From Prevotella sp. E15-22 (lineage in GTDB: Bacteria; Bacteroidota; Bacteroidia; Bacteroidales; Bacteroidaceae), in the NCBI RefSeq assembly GCF_023204875.1, contig NZ_CP096247.1, positions 3,224,001 to 3,288,000 on the forward strand: a stretch of 64,000 nucleotides of DNA, written 5' to 3'. The notes below the pieces were generated by a model, which was given only the letters and a program-made list of their open reading frames with translations, was not told the origin of the DNA and did no database searches. Positions 17,370 through 25,528 of this stretch are shown here, piece by piece. The translations under genes were made by a program, and so were the position numbers. The stretch's first letter is position 1; each line of letters begins with the position of its first letter.

Positions 17370-17404
17370 AAAACGGCAGTTCCTGCGTTAGGAACTGCCG
17401 TTTT
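17370..17404 (+). terminator. Strong terminator after the xylanase gene
   Basis: Perfect 14-base arms at 17370-17383 and 17391-17404 around a 7-base loop, ending in TTTT. It is 18 bp after the xylanase stop. Confidence 0.9.
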
Positions 17405-17460
17405 GCTTTCCTTATTATTGAAAATAATCTTAAATCGCAGAATATTTCAGAAATTATGCG

Positions 17461-17468
17461 TAACTTTG
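17461..17468 (+). promoter_or_regulatory. -7 element for pyruvate kinase
   Basis: TAACTTTG matches TAnnTTTG; it leaves a leader of about 35 bases before the ATG at 17506. No clear -33 element. Confidence 0.6.
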
Positions 17469-17505
17469 CACCCGAGAATAATAAGGTATTAGTAAACACA
17501 GGAAT

Positions 17506-18945
17506 ATGAAGCAGACGAAAATCGTTGCATCGATTAGCGACAGACGATGTGACACCGAGTTCATACGCGCTCTTTTCAACGCAGGTATGAACGTGGTGCG
17601 TATGAACACAGCCCATGCCCCCGAGGAAGGTATCCGACAGATAGTAAAGAATGTGCGAGAGGTGAGTCATCACATAGGCATCCTCATCGACACAAAAGGC
17701 CCAGAGGTGCGTACCACCGCTTGCGCAGAGCCCATCCAGTATAAGACGGGCGATGTGGTGAAGATCTTCGGCCGTCCTGAGGTGGAGACCACCCACGACA
17801 TTGTGAACGTGACATACAAGAACTTCGCTGCCGACCTGCACGAAGGTTGCCATATCCTGTTTGACGACGGTGCTCTTGACATGCAGGTCATCGGCATCAA
17901 CGGTCCACAGATTACCGCTCAGGTGAAGAATGACGGCGTACTGGGCTCTCGTAAGAGTGTTAACGTGCCTGGCATCCACATTGACCTGCCTGCCCTCACC
18001 GAGAAAGACCGCAAGAACATCATGCTGGCCATTGAACTCGATATCGACTTCATTGCCCACTCGTTTGTGCGTTCGGCTGCCGACGTGAGAGCCGTACAGG
18101 CCATCCTCGACGCCTATAACTCAGATATTAAGATTATCTCGAAGATTGAGAATCAGGAGGGTGTGGACAACATTGATGAGATTATCGAAGCTTCATATGG
18201 TATTATGATTGCCCGTGGTGACCTGGGTATTGAGGTGCCCATCGAGCGTATTCCTGGCATCCAGCGCCGCATCATCCGTAAGTGTGTTCAGGCAAAAAAG
18301 CCCGTTATCGTGGCCACACAGATGCTACACTCCATGATTCAGAACCCCCGCCCCACCCGTGCCGAGGTTACCGATATTGCCAACGCCATCTACTATCGCA
18401 CAGATGCCCTGATGCTCTCGGGCGAGACCGCCAGCGGTAAGTATCCTGTAGAGGCCGTTACCACAATGGCACAGATTGCCGAGCAGGCCGAACGCGATAA
18501 GTTGCGCGAGAACGACATCGAGATTCCCATGTCGCCCAACTGCGATATTCGTGAGTTTATGTCGCATAGCGCCATCGAGGCAACAGAGAAGTTGGGCGTG
18601 AAAGGTATTATCACCGACTCAACCACTGGTTACACGGCCCGTTCTCTGGCAGCTTTCCGTGGTCCCAACCCCGTGCTAGCCATCTGCTATATCGAGAAGG
18701 TGCAGCGACTGCTGGCTTTGAGCTACGGCGTTATTCCTGTATATCAGAAAGAGCACATTGACTGCGAGGAGCTCTTTACGGCTGCCGTACGCATGTTGCG
18801 ACAAAAGGGCTATTTAGAGGAAGACGACAAGATTGCCTATCTGAGTGGCAACGTGGGCGAAGGCGGCGGTCCGAAGTTCCTTGAGATAAACACCGTGAAG
18901 GAGCTCTTTAGCAACAAATACCGCTTCCACCTGCCCAAAGCATGA
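17506..18945 (+). CDS. pyk: Pyruvate kinase
   Basis: Pyruvate kinase makes pyruvate and ATP from phosphoenolpyruvate and ADP, the last step of glycolysis. The 479 residues match the family. Seen: the N-terminal TKIVASI strand; GMNVVRMNTAH, where most enzymes read NxSH; the ADP/PEP region LIDTKGPEVRT; the catalytic block IISKIENQEGVDNIDEII followed by GIMIARGDLGIEVP; and KPVIVATQMLHSM with the usual allosteric-domain C-terminus. The Thr-Ala-His variation at the NxSH site is noted but the fold is otherwise intact. It has its own promoter, and the DUF3237 gene follows after 57 bp without an obvious terminator, so read-through is possible. Confidence 0.97.
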   Translation: MKQTKIVASISDRRCDTEFIRALFNAGMNVVRMNTAHAPEEGIRQIVKNVREVSHHIGILIDTKGPEVRTTACAEPIQYKTGDVVKIFGRPEVETTHDIVNVTYKNFAADLHEGCHILFDDGALDMQVIGINGPQITAQVKNDGVLGSRKSVNVPGIHIDLPALTEKDRKNIMLAIELDIDFIAHSFVRSAADVRAVQAILDAYNSDIKIISKIENQEGVDNIDEIIEASYGIMIARGDLGIEVPIERIPGIQRRIIRKCVQAKKPVIVATQMLHSMIQNPRPTRAEVTDIANAIYYRTDALMLSGETASGKYPVEAVTTMAQIAEQAERDKLRENDIEIPMSPNCDIREFMSHSAIEATEKLGVKGIITDSTTGYTARSLAAFRGPNPVLAICYIEKVQRLLALSYGVIPVYQKEHIDCEELFTAAVRMLRQKGYLEEDDKIAYLSGNVGEGGGPKFLEINTVKELFSNKYRFHLPKA

Positions 18946-19002
18946 CCCATAGCATAGAAAACCTATCATTAAATTATAATTATTAACTATTTAATCAAGA
19001 CA

Positions 19003-19521
19003 ATGAAAGCTATGAAGTTATTCTTCACCCTGCTGCTGACCCTGTTCACCATGAACATCAGCGCACAAGTAGAAACGCCGAAGGACACCCCACAACTGGA
19101 GTTTGCCCTGCAACTGAAGGTAACACTCGGCGGCACCTTTGGCATCGACAACACGCAACACGGACGCCGCACGGTGATTCCCATCACAGGTGGCACCTTT
19201 GAAGGTCCCAACATCAAGGGAACCATCATCAGCGGTGGCGCCGACTATCAGTTGGCCAACGCTGACGGACGCTCAGAGGTAGAGGCCATCTACTGCATCA
19301 AGACCGACGACGGCGTGTATATCCACGTGCGTAATCGTGGCATTATCTGCAACAGTAAGGATGCCGATGGCAAGCCCTCGTTCTACTTCCGCTGTGCACC
19401 ACAGTTTGAGGCTCCTGCCGACAGCAAATATGGTTGGCTGAACAACTCGCTGTTTCTCTGTGCTCCCTCGTTCTCAAGCGGTTTCAACGGCATTGTGCTT
19501 AATGTCTGGCGCGTGAAATAA
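19003..19521 (+). CDS. Secreted DUF3237-domain protein
   Basis: A 172-residue exported protein. The signal peptide ends at ISA-Q (about residue 22); the start could also be the ATG three codons in (19012), which gives the same signal. The mature part PQLEFALQLKVTLGGTFGID, RTVIPITGGTFEGPNIKGTIISGGADYQ and EAIYCIKTDDGVYIHVRNRGI matches the DUF3237 beta-barrel family, whose function is not established. It stands 57 bp after pyruvate kinase on the same strand with no terminator between them. I cannot propose a substrate. Confidence 0.8.
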   Translation: MKAMKLFFTLLLTLFTMNISAQVETPKDTPQLEFALQLKVTLGGTFGIDNTQHGRRTVIPITGGTFEGPNIKGTIISGGADYQLANADGRSEVEAIYCIKTDDGVYIHVRNRGIICNSKDADGKPSFYFRCAPQFEAPADSKYGWLNNSLFLCAPSFSSGFNGIVLNVWRVK

Positions 19522-19585
19522 AAACGCCTGAACCAATTTCCCCCCAACGTTTAGGAGTTTCCCTATACACGAATAGGAAAAACAC

Positions 19586-19617
19586 CTTGCGGCGTTGCGC
19601 CGTAGTTTGTATCTTTG
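19586..19617 (+). promoter_or_regulatory. Promoter of the small lipoprotein gene
   Basis: CTTG at 19586-19589 and TATCTTTG at 19610-19617 with 20 bp between. The leader (about 19624-19691) is nearly 70 bases long and contains a hairpin (CTTGC at 19636-19640 with GCAAG at 19645-19649) and a CCCTAGGGG palindrome. Confidence 0.7.
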
Positions 19618-19691
19618 CAACATCAAACAGAAGTTCTTGCTCTGGCAAGCGTCCCTAGGGGCCGAGCGGAACCCTTTAAAAAGATACGACT

Positions 19692-20237
19692 ATGAAGCAG
19701 ATTTTTACTTACACCGCAATGTTCATGATGATGATGACGTTGTTCACCAGTTGTGACAGAGAGTTCTGGGAGGACATGGAAGACCGTAACGAGGCTCGTA
19801 CGCTGGATGGTACATGGACGGGCTATATAGACACTTACTATTACGATCGTTGGGGATTGACGGGCGACAGTTATCGTACCACGATGTACTTCGAGCGTGA
19901 GAGTGCCTATAGCGGATGGGGCTACGAGGTTGACTACGACCTGAACAGCCGCTATAACGACTATTACTACTGCGAGTTCGAGTGGGATATCTACAAAGGA
20001 AGCATCCGCATTCGCTATGCCGACAGTTGGAACGACGTGTATATTAATGACTATCGCCTGAATAGCAATCGCTTCGAGGGCTATATGGACGATGGCACAT
20101 CGAAAGATATACTCTTCCGCCTGACTTATGACAACCGCTTTGACTGGGGCTATTGGAACACGCGCAACTGCGCACGCAGAGCCAACGGCACCACCACCAA
20201 CGAGAAAGTGATGGCCAGCGGTAAGTTTGCAAAATAA
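19692..20237 (+). CDS. Small tyrosine-rich lipoprotein, function unknown
   Basis: A 181-residue putative lipoprotein: the signal MKQIFTYTAMFMMMMTLFTSC has a lipobox-like LFTSC with Cys near residue 21. The mature part is rich in Tyr, Trp and Asp, with alternating polar/aromatic strands such as TWTGYIDTYYYDRWG and YDLNSRYNDYYYCEFEWD. This suggests a small beta-barrel of lipocalin-like type, but I recognise no family motif. It is monocistronic: its own promoter upstream, and a strong terminator 30 bp after the stop. The Lgt encoded at 53.1 kb would attach the lipid anchor. Confidence 0.7.
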   Translation: MKQIFTYTAMFMMMMTLFTSCDREFWEDMEDRNEARTLDGTWTGYIDTYYYDRWGLTGDSYRTTMYFERESAYSGWGYEVDYDLNSRYNDYYYCEFEWDIYKGSIRIRYADSWNDVYINDYRLNSNRFEGYMDDGTSKDILFRLTYDNRFDWGYWNTRNCARRANGTTTNEKVMASGKFAK

Positions 20238-20266
20238 GCTTCAATAGGAACACATATAATATAAAC

Positions 20267-20307
20267 AAGGCTCCCCTGTGACACAAGTGGTTCAGGGGAG
20301 CTTTTTT
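20267..20307 (+). terminator. Terminator after the small lipoprotein gene
   Basis: CTCCCCTG at 20271-20278 pairs with CAGGGGAG at 20293-20300, extended by weaker pairs, and is followed by TTTTTT. Confidence 0.88.
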
Positions 20308-20367
20308 GCGTGTGTTTTAGATGGTAAAAGACACTCTAGGAAATTACTTGAATTGATTTAAATTGAT

Positions 20368-21564
20368 TTAATCTTTATCTATTAGCACAGTCGGAGTGTC
20401 ATGATAACGACCCACCACAAGGAAGGTCTTTTGTGTCTGATAGCGATAGAAACCTGACAGCGTCGTAATCACCAGTTCGTAGCTGCGTCCTATCTCAAGT
20501 TGGTCAAGAGTCAACAGATTTCGGCCCTGTCCAATCGGAGCATTCTTCGGTTTAAACTCATAGAACATGCCATCAGGAATGAGCACGGTCTGTGGATCGT
20601 CGAGGTTGATAGCTGTAGAGAAAATACCTAGCGACGAGGTGATGCCCATAAAGATAAAGTGGACACTGCTGCCACAATAGGTGCGCAACAACTCGAAACT
20701 GGCACTTAGCTGGTCGACATCGTACACCATCACGCAACGGAGACCAGGCCATAGGCTGGTGAGCAACTGCGTGCCAATATGGTGGTCTTCCATGATTTCG
20801 CGGATAGCATTCGCCCTGACAGCATTCGCTTCCACCACATTGCTACCACTTTCTATTTCCTCTGTCAGACGCGGCCACGTCTTTTCAATATAACGCAGCA
20901 ACTTCAACAGATTCTCGTATTTCTTACAAATGGCCAGCGAGATATCACGCTGACTCAGAGCATATAACGCCTGCAGATGAAGAATCTCCTCTTTGTCCGA
21001 CGCATCGGCCACATCAAGAGGAATGGCATAGACGCGTTCATTGTCAAACTCGCGCTTCACCAACAGACGTCCTAGCAGATTACCAACAGTCAACCCTGAA
21101 GATCGGCGCTCAACCCTGCTGGACAACAGATTCAGCGTTTTTCCTTCTGTGAGATAACCATAGTTGGCTGCTATATAAAAGCCGGCACAAAACCCATAAT
21201 CATAACACACCTGTACTCCCCAACGCGACTGCGGAATAACCTTTCCATCAGGCAAACAAGAAATATTCTCGGTGAGATATGCCGTTAGCACATTGCGCTC
21301 GCCGTTCATGATGCGAGATATATAGGGAGCATAATCATCATAGGTGGTCAAGGGCAGGCTCTTCTTGAAATCATCCAAATTACGAATATGTTCGAAACCG
21401 TATTTACGACCATAGTCGGACTTATCGTTTTCGCGCATCAGCCTCATCACAAACTCCTCCTGACTGCGCATCGGGTCGTAGGTAATGTCGTCGAGCCTGT
21501 TTCTGACTCGCTGACCATCAGCCCAACGAGCCTCGTTAACCATCTTAATTGTATTTTCGCCCAT
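20368..21564 (-). CDS. GH3 auxin-responsive-family protein, shortened and with a degenerate ATP motif
   Basis: The 398-residue product aligns by eye with the bacterial GH3 (JAR1-like) acyl-adenylate ligase family: DDFKKSLPLTTYDDYAPYISRIMNGE at the N-terminus, LWPGLRCVMVYD and YCGSSVHFIFMGITSSLGIFS in the middle, PDGMFYEFKP and TTLSGFYRYQT near the end. Two things are off. First, the adenylation P-loop, normally SSGTTxxxxKxIP, is replaced by ISCLPDGKVIP. Second, full-length members are about 500 residues and this one stops soon after VVGRYHDTPTV, so the C-terminal lid domain is missing. Downstream sequence (130 bp) has no room for it. Either a decaying gene or a repurposed fold; not a normal ligase. 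Confidence 0.75.
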   Translation of the reverse strand: MGENTIKMVNEARWADGQRVRNRLDDITYDPMRSQEEFVMRLMRENDKSDYGRKYGFEHIRNLDDFKKSLPLTTYDDYAPYISRIMNGERNVLTAYLTENISCLPDGKVIPQSRWGVQVCYDYGFCAGFYIAANYGYLTEGKTLNLLSSRVERRSSGLTVGNLLGRLLVKREFDNERVYAIPLDVADASDKEEILHLQALYALSQRDISLAICKKYENLLKLLRYIEKTWPRLTEEIESGSNVVEANAVRANAIREIMEDHHIGTQLLTSLWPGLRCVMVYDVDQLSASFELLRTYCGSSVHFIFMGITSSLGIFSTAINLDDPQTVLIPDGMFYEFKPKNAPIGQGRNLLTLDQLEIGRSYELVITTLSGFYRYQTQKTFLVVGRYHDTPTVLIDKD

Positions 21565-21663
21565 GAATGGTGTGTTCCGTGATATATGTGTTGTGTTTTG
21601 TTGTACAAAGATATGTATTTTTTGATAGGTGGCAATGACTTATAGGTCATATAACCTCAATTT

Positions 21664-21698
21664 TTGTAAATTCTAAAACATAATTGTAAATTCTAAAA
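21664..21698 (+). promoter_or_regulatory. Two direct repeats TTGTAAATTCTAAAA with 20-bp spacing (candidate operator)
   Basis: Identical 15-bp copies at 21664-21678 and 21684-21698, start-to-start exactly 20 bp (two helical turns). They lie just upstream of the presumed -33 position of the AraC-family gene. The same 20-bp-phased pair is found at 32240-32274 upstream of the TPR pseudokinase gene. Confidence 0.7.
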
Positions 21699-21729
21699 GA
21701 GAAATGGTGTCTGTTTTATTTTTTTTGAC

Positions 21730-21737
21730 TATCTTTG
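21730..21737 (+). promoter_or_regulatory. -7 element of the AraC-family gene
   Basis: TATCTTTG fits TAnnTTTG and lies 18 bp before the ATG at 21756. There is no -33 TTTG at 19-21 bp, consistent with a promoter that needs an activator bound at the direct repeats upstream. Confidence 0.65.
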
Positions 21738-21755
21738 CAAAATCAAATTCAGCAT

Positions 21756-22838
21756 ATGTACGAACATCAAGGACTGCAAGATATCTTCTTCATGATGCTT
21801 TACGGTGGAGCCACCCTGTTTGCTGTTGTGGCTTGCCTTTACCTGCTATTCACTCAAGGAAACATGTTCCTGACATCTGTCAACCCGTCAAAGAGTTTAC
21901 GCCGATGGACAGCCGCCTTTATGGCCGCTGTAGCAGCAAGTCATGCATGGTGGGTGATCTTAAGCATCTACCTTCTGAAAGACGACAGACAGATGCGTCA
22001 TATCATTGCCATCACTTTAGACCGACTGACGTTCGTGCCCTTGATGATGGTTATCTTTCTGCGTATGTTGCAAGACCGACGTCGCCCGCTGTGGCCCATC
22101 TTTGCGGCAATGGTACCCTTAGCAGTAATATCGGTCATCAGTTTCATCACACGCAGCGAGACCTTTGAATGGTATACAAAACTGTATAGCATCATTCTTT
22201 GTGTGGCATTTACTCTCTATTATATCCTGGAAGTAAGGAACTACAGTCATTGGCTTCGTGATAACTACGCCGACCTGCAAAACAAAGAGGTGTGGCAGAG
22301 CTTAATGCTACTAGCCTGCATTGTGCTCATCTATGCTGCGTATGCTACCAACGAGGGAGCACTCGCCACGGAATACCTGTCACAGATTAACACACTGATC
22401 ATCATTGCTTTTGTATTGTGGCGCGTAGAGACATTACAACTGCTGAGCCCCACGACAGAGGAAGTCTATAATGAGGAGGGACCAAAAGAGAATAACGCCG
22501 TTAATATTGGCACACTATTGGAACAGCACTGCAAGAACACGCAGCTATATCTACAGCACGACCTCTCTCTACAACAGTTGGCCACTGCTATTGGCACCAA
22601 CCGCACATATCTGAGTGCCTATTTCGCCCAACAGGACATCACATATAACGCATATATCAACCGCTTACGTATTGATCATTTTATGCAACTCTATAGTAAA
22701 GTTGCAGCCTCATCGCACATCACGACAGCCAAGACGATAGCACAACAAAGCGGCTTCCATAGTTACGTCACTTTCAGTGTTGCCTTTAAGAAATATATGG
22801 GCACCACCGTAACTGAGTGGATGAAAGAACAATCATAA
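21756..22838 (+). CDS. Membrane-anchored AraC-family transcription regulator
   Basis: A 360-residue protein with about six or seven hydrophobic segments in residues 1-225 and an AraC-type double HTH in the last 100 residues (LSLQQLATAIGTNRTYLSAYF and ARTIAQQSGFHSYVTFSVAFKKYMGTT-like helices). The ATG at 21756 is preferred over an in-frame codon at 21735 because the latter overlaps the promoter. There is no receiver domain, so the signal must reach the HTH through the membrane part or through a partner. Paired 15-bp repeats upstream invite autoregulation. A bidirectional terminator follows. The regulon is unknown; the identical repeats before the TPR pseudokinase gene at 32.1 kb make that gene the best candidate target in this window. 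Confidence 0.85.
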   Translation: MYEHQGLQDIFFMMLYGGATLFAVVACLYLLFTQGNMFLTSVNPSKSLRRWTAAFMAAVAASHAWWVILSIYLLKDDRQMRHIIAITLDRLTFVPLMMVIFLRMLQDRRRPLWPIFAAMVPLAVISVISFITRSETFEWYTKLYSIILCVAFTLYYILEVRNYSHWLRDNYADLQNKEVWQSLMLLACIVLIYAAYATNEGALATEYLSQINTLIIIAFVLWRVETLQLLSPTTEEVYNEEGPKENNAVNIGTLLEQHCKNTQLYLQHDLSLQQLATAIGTNRTYLSAYFAQQDITYNAYINRLRIDHFMQLYSKVAASSHITTAKTIAQQSGFHSYVTFSVAFKKYMGTTVTEWMKEQS

Positions 22839-22845
22839 TCATTAT

Positions 22846-22884
22846 AAAAAAGTCCCTGCACCAAATGGGCGCAGAGACCTTTTT
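22846..22884. terminator. Bidirectional terminator between the AraC and band-7 genes
   Basis: A-rich left edge (22846-22850), stem GTCCCTGC with GCAGAGAC, and a T-rich right edge. It separates two convergent genes and has a T tract in both readings. Confidence 0.75.
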
Positions 22885-22907
22885 ATGATTAGAAAGCAGT
22901 AAAATAA

Positions 22908-23804
22908 TTATTTTCCTGTTCCCACAATCTTTGAAACGTCGAGCATCATGCTACCGTTACCACCCATAATCTGGGGCATCTTGCCATCCCATTTCTCAAT
23001 CATGTCCTCCTGAACAATCATTGGCGAAAGCGATGCAGCAATAGTGCGGTTGTAGTAAGCCTCAGCATCAGCCTTGATCTTCATGGCCTTAGCGTTACCC
23101 TCGGCCTTGGCAACGGCAATTTTGGCATTGGCCTCGGCCTCCTTCACCTCGTTCTCAGCCTTCAGCGCGCTCTGGATGGCGGTGTTCTTGGCGTCGATCA
23201 TCGAAAGCAATGATGATGGAGGCGTAATCTTACTCGTAAACTCCTCCACCAGGAAACCCTCGCTCATCAGCGACTTCTCCAGACGCTGGCGCACATCACG
23301 CTCGAAGTTGGCACGGTTTGACATCAGCGAATCCGAGGTATATTGGTTTGCACAGGTGCGATAGGCCTCATAAATACAGGTACGGATATAGCCTTCCTCC
23401 AGTTCCTTCACGCCTACACGATATTTTGTGAAGATGTCGCAGGCCTTATCAGGGTTGATACGATAGGCGATGGTTGGGTCCATCTCGAAGAGCGAAGCGT
23501 CCTTAGCATTCACTGAGAACGTTTCGTATTGCTTACGCTGTGTGAAGGTGGGATAGGTAAACACGCTAGTGGTGATGGGATTGTAGAATACCCAACCCTT
23601 GCAGGTGCCTTCTACGCCACCATAATCTTGCTCATTGAGCGACCACTTGTGAAAGCGAATGCCAACCTCGCCCGAGTCGACCACGGTGCAACAGGTGGCA
23701 AAGACAATCAACAGGAAAAGAATACTACCTGCCACAATGGCAAATGTACGGAAGACAGGATTCTTCATGTCAAAGGAATAACCTGAATTGTTTGTTGTTT
23801 TCAT
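22908..23804 (-). CDS. SPFH/band-7 (prohibitin-like) membrane protein
   Basis: A 298-residue protein with one N-terminal membrane segment (residues about 19-42, AIVAGSILFLLIVFATCCTVV) followed by the band-7 domain starting VDSGEVGIRFHKW, typical of prohibitin/HflC proteins. A long heptad-rich stretch near residues 205-255 (LKAENEVKEAEANAKIAVAKAEGNAKAMKIKADAEAY, here given only as its key Ala/Glu pattern) forms the usual coiled coil. Such proteins assemble large rings on the membrane and often hold proteases such as FtsH. No partner gene is adjacent. Ends at the bidirectional terminator. Confidence 0.88.
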   Translation of the reverse strand: MKTTNNSGYSFDMKNPVFRTFAIVAGSILFLLIVFATCCTVVDSGEVGIRFHKWSLNEQDYGGVEGTCKGWVFYNPITTSVFTYPTFTQRKQYETFSVNAKDASLFEMDPTIAYRINPDKACDIFTKYRVGVKELEEGYIRTCIYEAYRTCANQYTSDSLMSNRANFERDVRQRLEKSLMSEGFLVEEFTSKITPPSSLLSMIDAKNTAIQSALKAENEVKEAEANAKIAVAKAEGNAKAMKIKADAEAYYNRTIAASLSPMIVQEDMIEKWDGKMPQIMGGNGSMMLDVSKIVGTGK

Positions 23805-23870
23805 TGTTTTATGGGTTTAATTTGATTGGATGATTATTCGTTTCCAGACTGCATCAGCCACACGTCCTTA

Positions 23871-24788
23871 TCATTGAAAGAACAGACTGACACCTGCCAC
23901 TGAGATGATGGCACCCACAACAGCCCGCCAGGTAATCTTCTCATGGAAGAGCCAATAGGAGGGCAATAGGATGATGATGGGCGTCATGGCCATTAGCGTA
24001 GAAGCTATGCCTGCAGCCGTATATTGAACGGCCATCAGCGAGAAGCCAACACCAATGAAAGGGCCAAAGAGCGTAGTGGCCAGAGCCACAGCAAAGCCTT
24101 TTCTGTCGCGTACGGCTGAACGGAAATGGGTGACTTCGCCACGCAGATACAGTAATATCGAGAAGCCTATGATACCAGCCACACAGCGATAGAAGTTGGC
24201 ACTGAACGGTACCAGCCATCCTGGCATATCAGGCGAATATTCGTAATGGTCCATACCTATCTTACTCAACACGAGTCCAACACCCTGGCACATTGCTGCT
24301 CCCACAGCATAGAGCACACCATTGAGAGGCAATTTGAGCGACACACGGTGATGTTCGCCACGCCCCAGAACAGAGATGCCGATGCCTGAGAGGGTTATCA
24401 ACATAGCTATTATACTCATCAGAGTGAGTCGCTGTCCTAAGGTGACCCAGGCCATCAGTGCTGCCGATACGGGGGCAAGGGTCATGAACAACTGTCCAAA
24501 GCGGGAACCAATGATGATGTAGCACTGAAACAGGCAGAAGTCGCCTATGACATAGCCCACAAAACCCGATAGTAGCATCCATCCGCAGGCCTCGCCAGTG
24601 ACACCTCCTGGAACGAGGCTTCCTGTTGTCAGATAAAACAGCACCAACGAGAGTACTAATGCCAGCGACATGCGCATCACGTTAAGTGTCAGGTTACCCA
24701 TTCGCTTGCTGCCAAACTCGCTCAGCAAGGCCGTGGCCGTCCATGAGAAGGCCACACCAATGGAAATCATTTCTCCTAAATAAGTCAT
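23871..24788 (-). CDS. EamA/DMT-family transporter
   Basis: A 305-residue inner-membrane protein with ten predicted hydrophobic segments in two five-helix halves, the arrangement of the drug/metabolite transporter superfamily with two EamA domains. Markers: AFSWTATALLSEFG at the start, LAPVSAALMAWVTLGQRLTLMS ending the first half and LMAMTPIIILLPSYWLFHEKITWRAVVGAIIS ending the second, the latter a common EamA pattern of Pro-containing helix, Glu and then Gly-rich helix. Substrate unknown; family members export amino acids, sugars or metabolites. Own -7 box at 24843-24850 and no cotranscribed partner. Confidence 0.88.
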   Translation of the reverse strand: MTYLGEMISIGVAFSWTATALLSEFGSKRMGNLTLNVMRMSLALVLSLVLFYLTTGSLVPGGVTGEACGWMLLSGFVGYVIGDFCLFQCYIIIGSRFGQLFMTLAPVSAALMAWVTLGQRLTLMSIIAMLITLSGIGISVLGRGEHHRVSLKLPLNGVLYAVGAAMCQGVGLVLSKIGMDHYEYSPDMPGWLVPFSANFYRCVAGIIGFSILLYLRGEVTHFRSAVRDRKGFAVALATTLFGPFIGVGFSLMAVQYTAAGIASTLMAMTPIIILLPSYWLFHEKITWRAVVGAIISVAGVSLFFQ

Positions 24789-24842
24789 TGTTTAGTCTTT
24801 TGTTTGTTTAAGTATTATCATTCTGTTTGTAATGTTGTTATG

Positions 24843-24850
24843 CAAAGGTA
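24843..24850 (-). promoter_or_regulatory. -7 element of the EamA transporter gene
   Basis: TACCTTTG on the minus strand, 54 bp before the start codon. No -33 element at 19-21 bp. Confidence 0.5.
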
Positions 24851-24976
24851 CGCTTTTTTCCTTAAATTACGGCTTTTTACAAAGAAAATCGTAGGATTTT
24901 CGATTTTTTTTGAAGTGCAATGCAATGTTTGACCATTTTGGTGCGTATATATAAGTAGATTATCCAAGATAAAGCA

Positions 24977-25528
24977 ATGATAAAATCAGACATAGACCTG
25001 ATAGAGGGATTACTGAAACGTGATCCCAAAGCCCAGCAGACGATGCTCGACCGCTTCGGACGCGATGTCTTCGCACAGGTGGTGCGACTCATCCCCGTCG
25101 TCGAGAACGCCGAGGAGGTCTATCAGGATGTGTTCATCAAGGTGTTCAGCAACATTGGCAAGTTTAACTCTGAAAGGTCATCGCTCAAGACATGGATATC
25201 GCGCATCGCCTACAACGAGGCCATCAGCTTTCTGAGAAAGAAAAGCACACCAATGATTTACTTTGAGGACTACGACGGCGAGGCCCTGTCGGACGAGGAG
25301 GTGGACGAGACCTTCGGGCAGGCCAACAAGGAGACCGTACAACTGATACGAGCAGCGCTGAAACACCTGCCACCCGAGGAGCGAGCCCTCATCACCATGT
25401 TCTATTACGAGGAAATGAGCTTGAAGGATATCGCCTTTGTCACAGAGTCGCTACCAACGACCATCGCCTCGAAGCTGAGTAGGACGAGAAAGAAACTTTG
25501 TAGAATCATCAAAATGTTACAGTCATGA
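24977..25528 (+). CDS. ECF-type RNA polymerase sigma factor
   Basis: A 183-residue sigma-70-family factor with only regions 2 and 4. Region 2 shows the typical AEEVYQDVFIKVF and LKTWISRIAYNEAISFLRK; region 4 shows LPPEERALITMFYYEEMSLKDIAFV followed by the recognition helix TTIASKLSRTRKKL. The gene begins a three-gene operon: its last four bases (ATGA) are shared with the next start, and a third gene follows after 11 bp. I see no consensus -7/-33 promoter upstream, which would fit autoregulation through an alternative promoter. The membrane protein encoded next is the probable anti-sigma factor. Confidence 0.93.
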   Translation: MIKSDIDLIEGLLKRDPKAQQTMLDRFGRDVFAQVVRLIPVVENAEEVYQDVFIKVFSNIGKFNSERSSLKTWISRIAYNEAISFLRKKSTPMIYFEDYDGEALSDEEVDETFGQANKETVQLIRAALKHLPPEERALITMFYYEEMSLKDIAFVTESLPTTIASKLSRTRKKLCRIIKMLQS

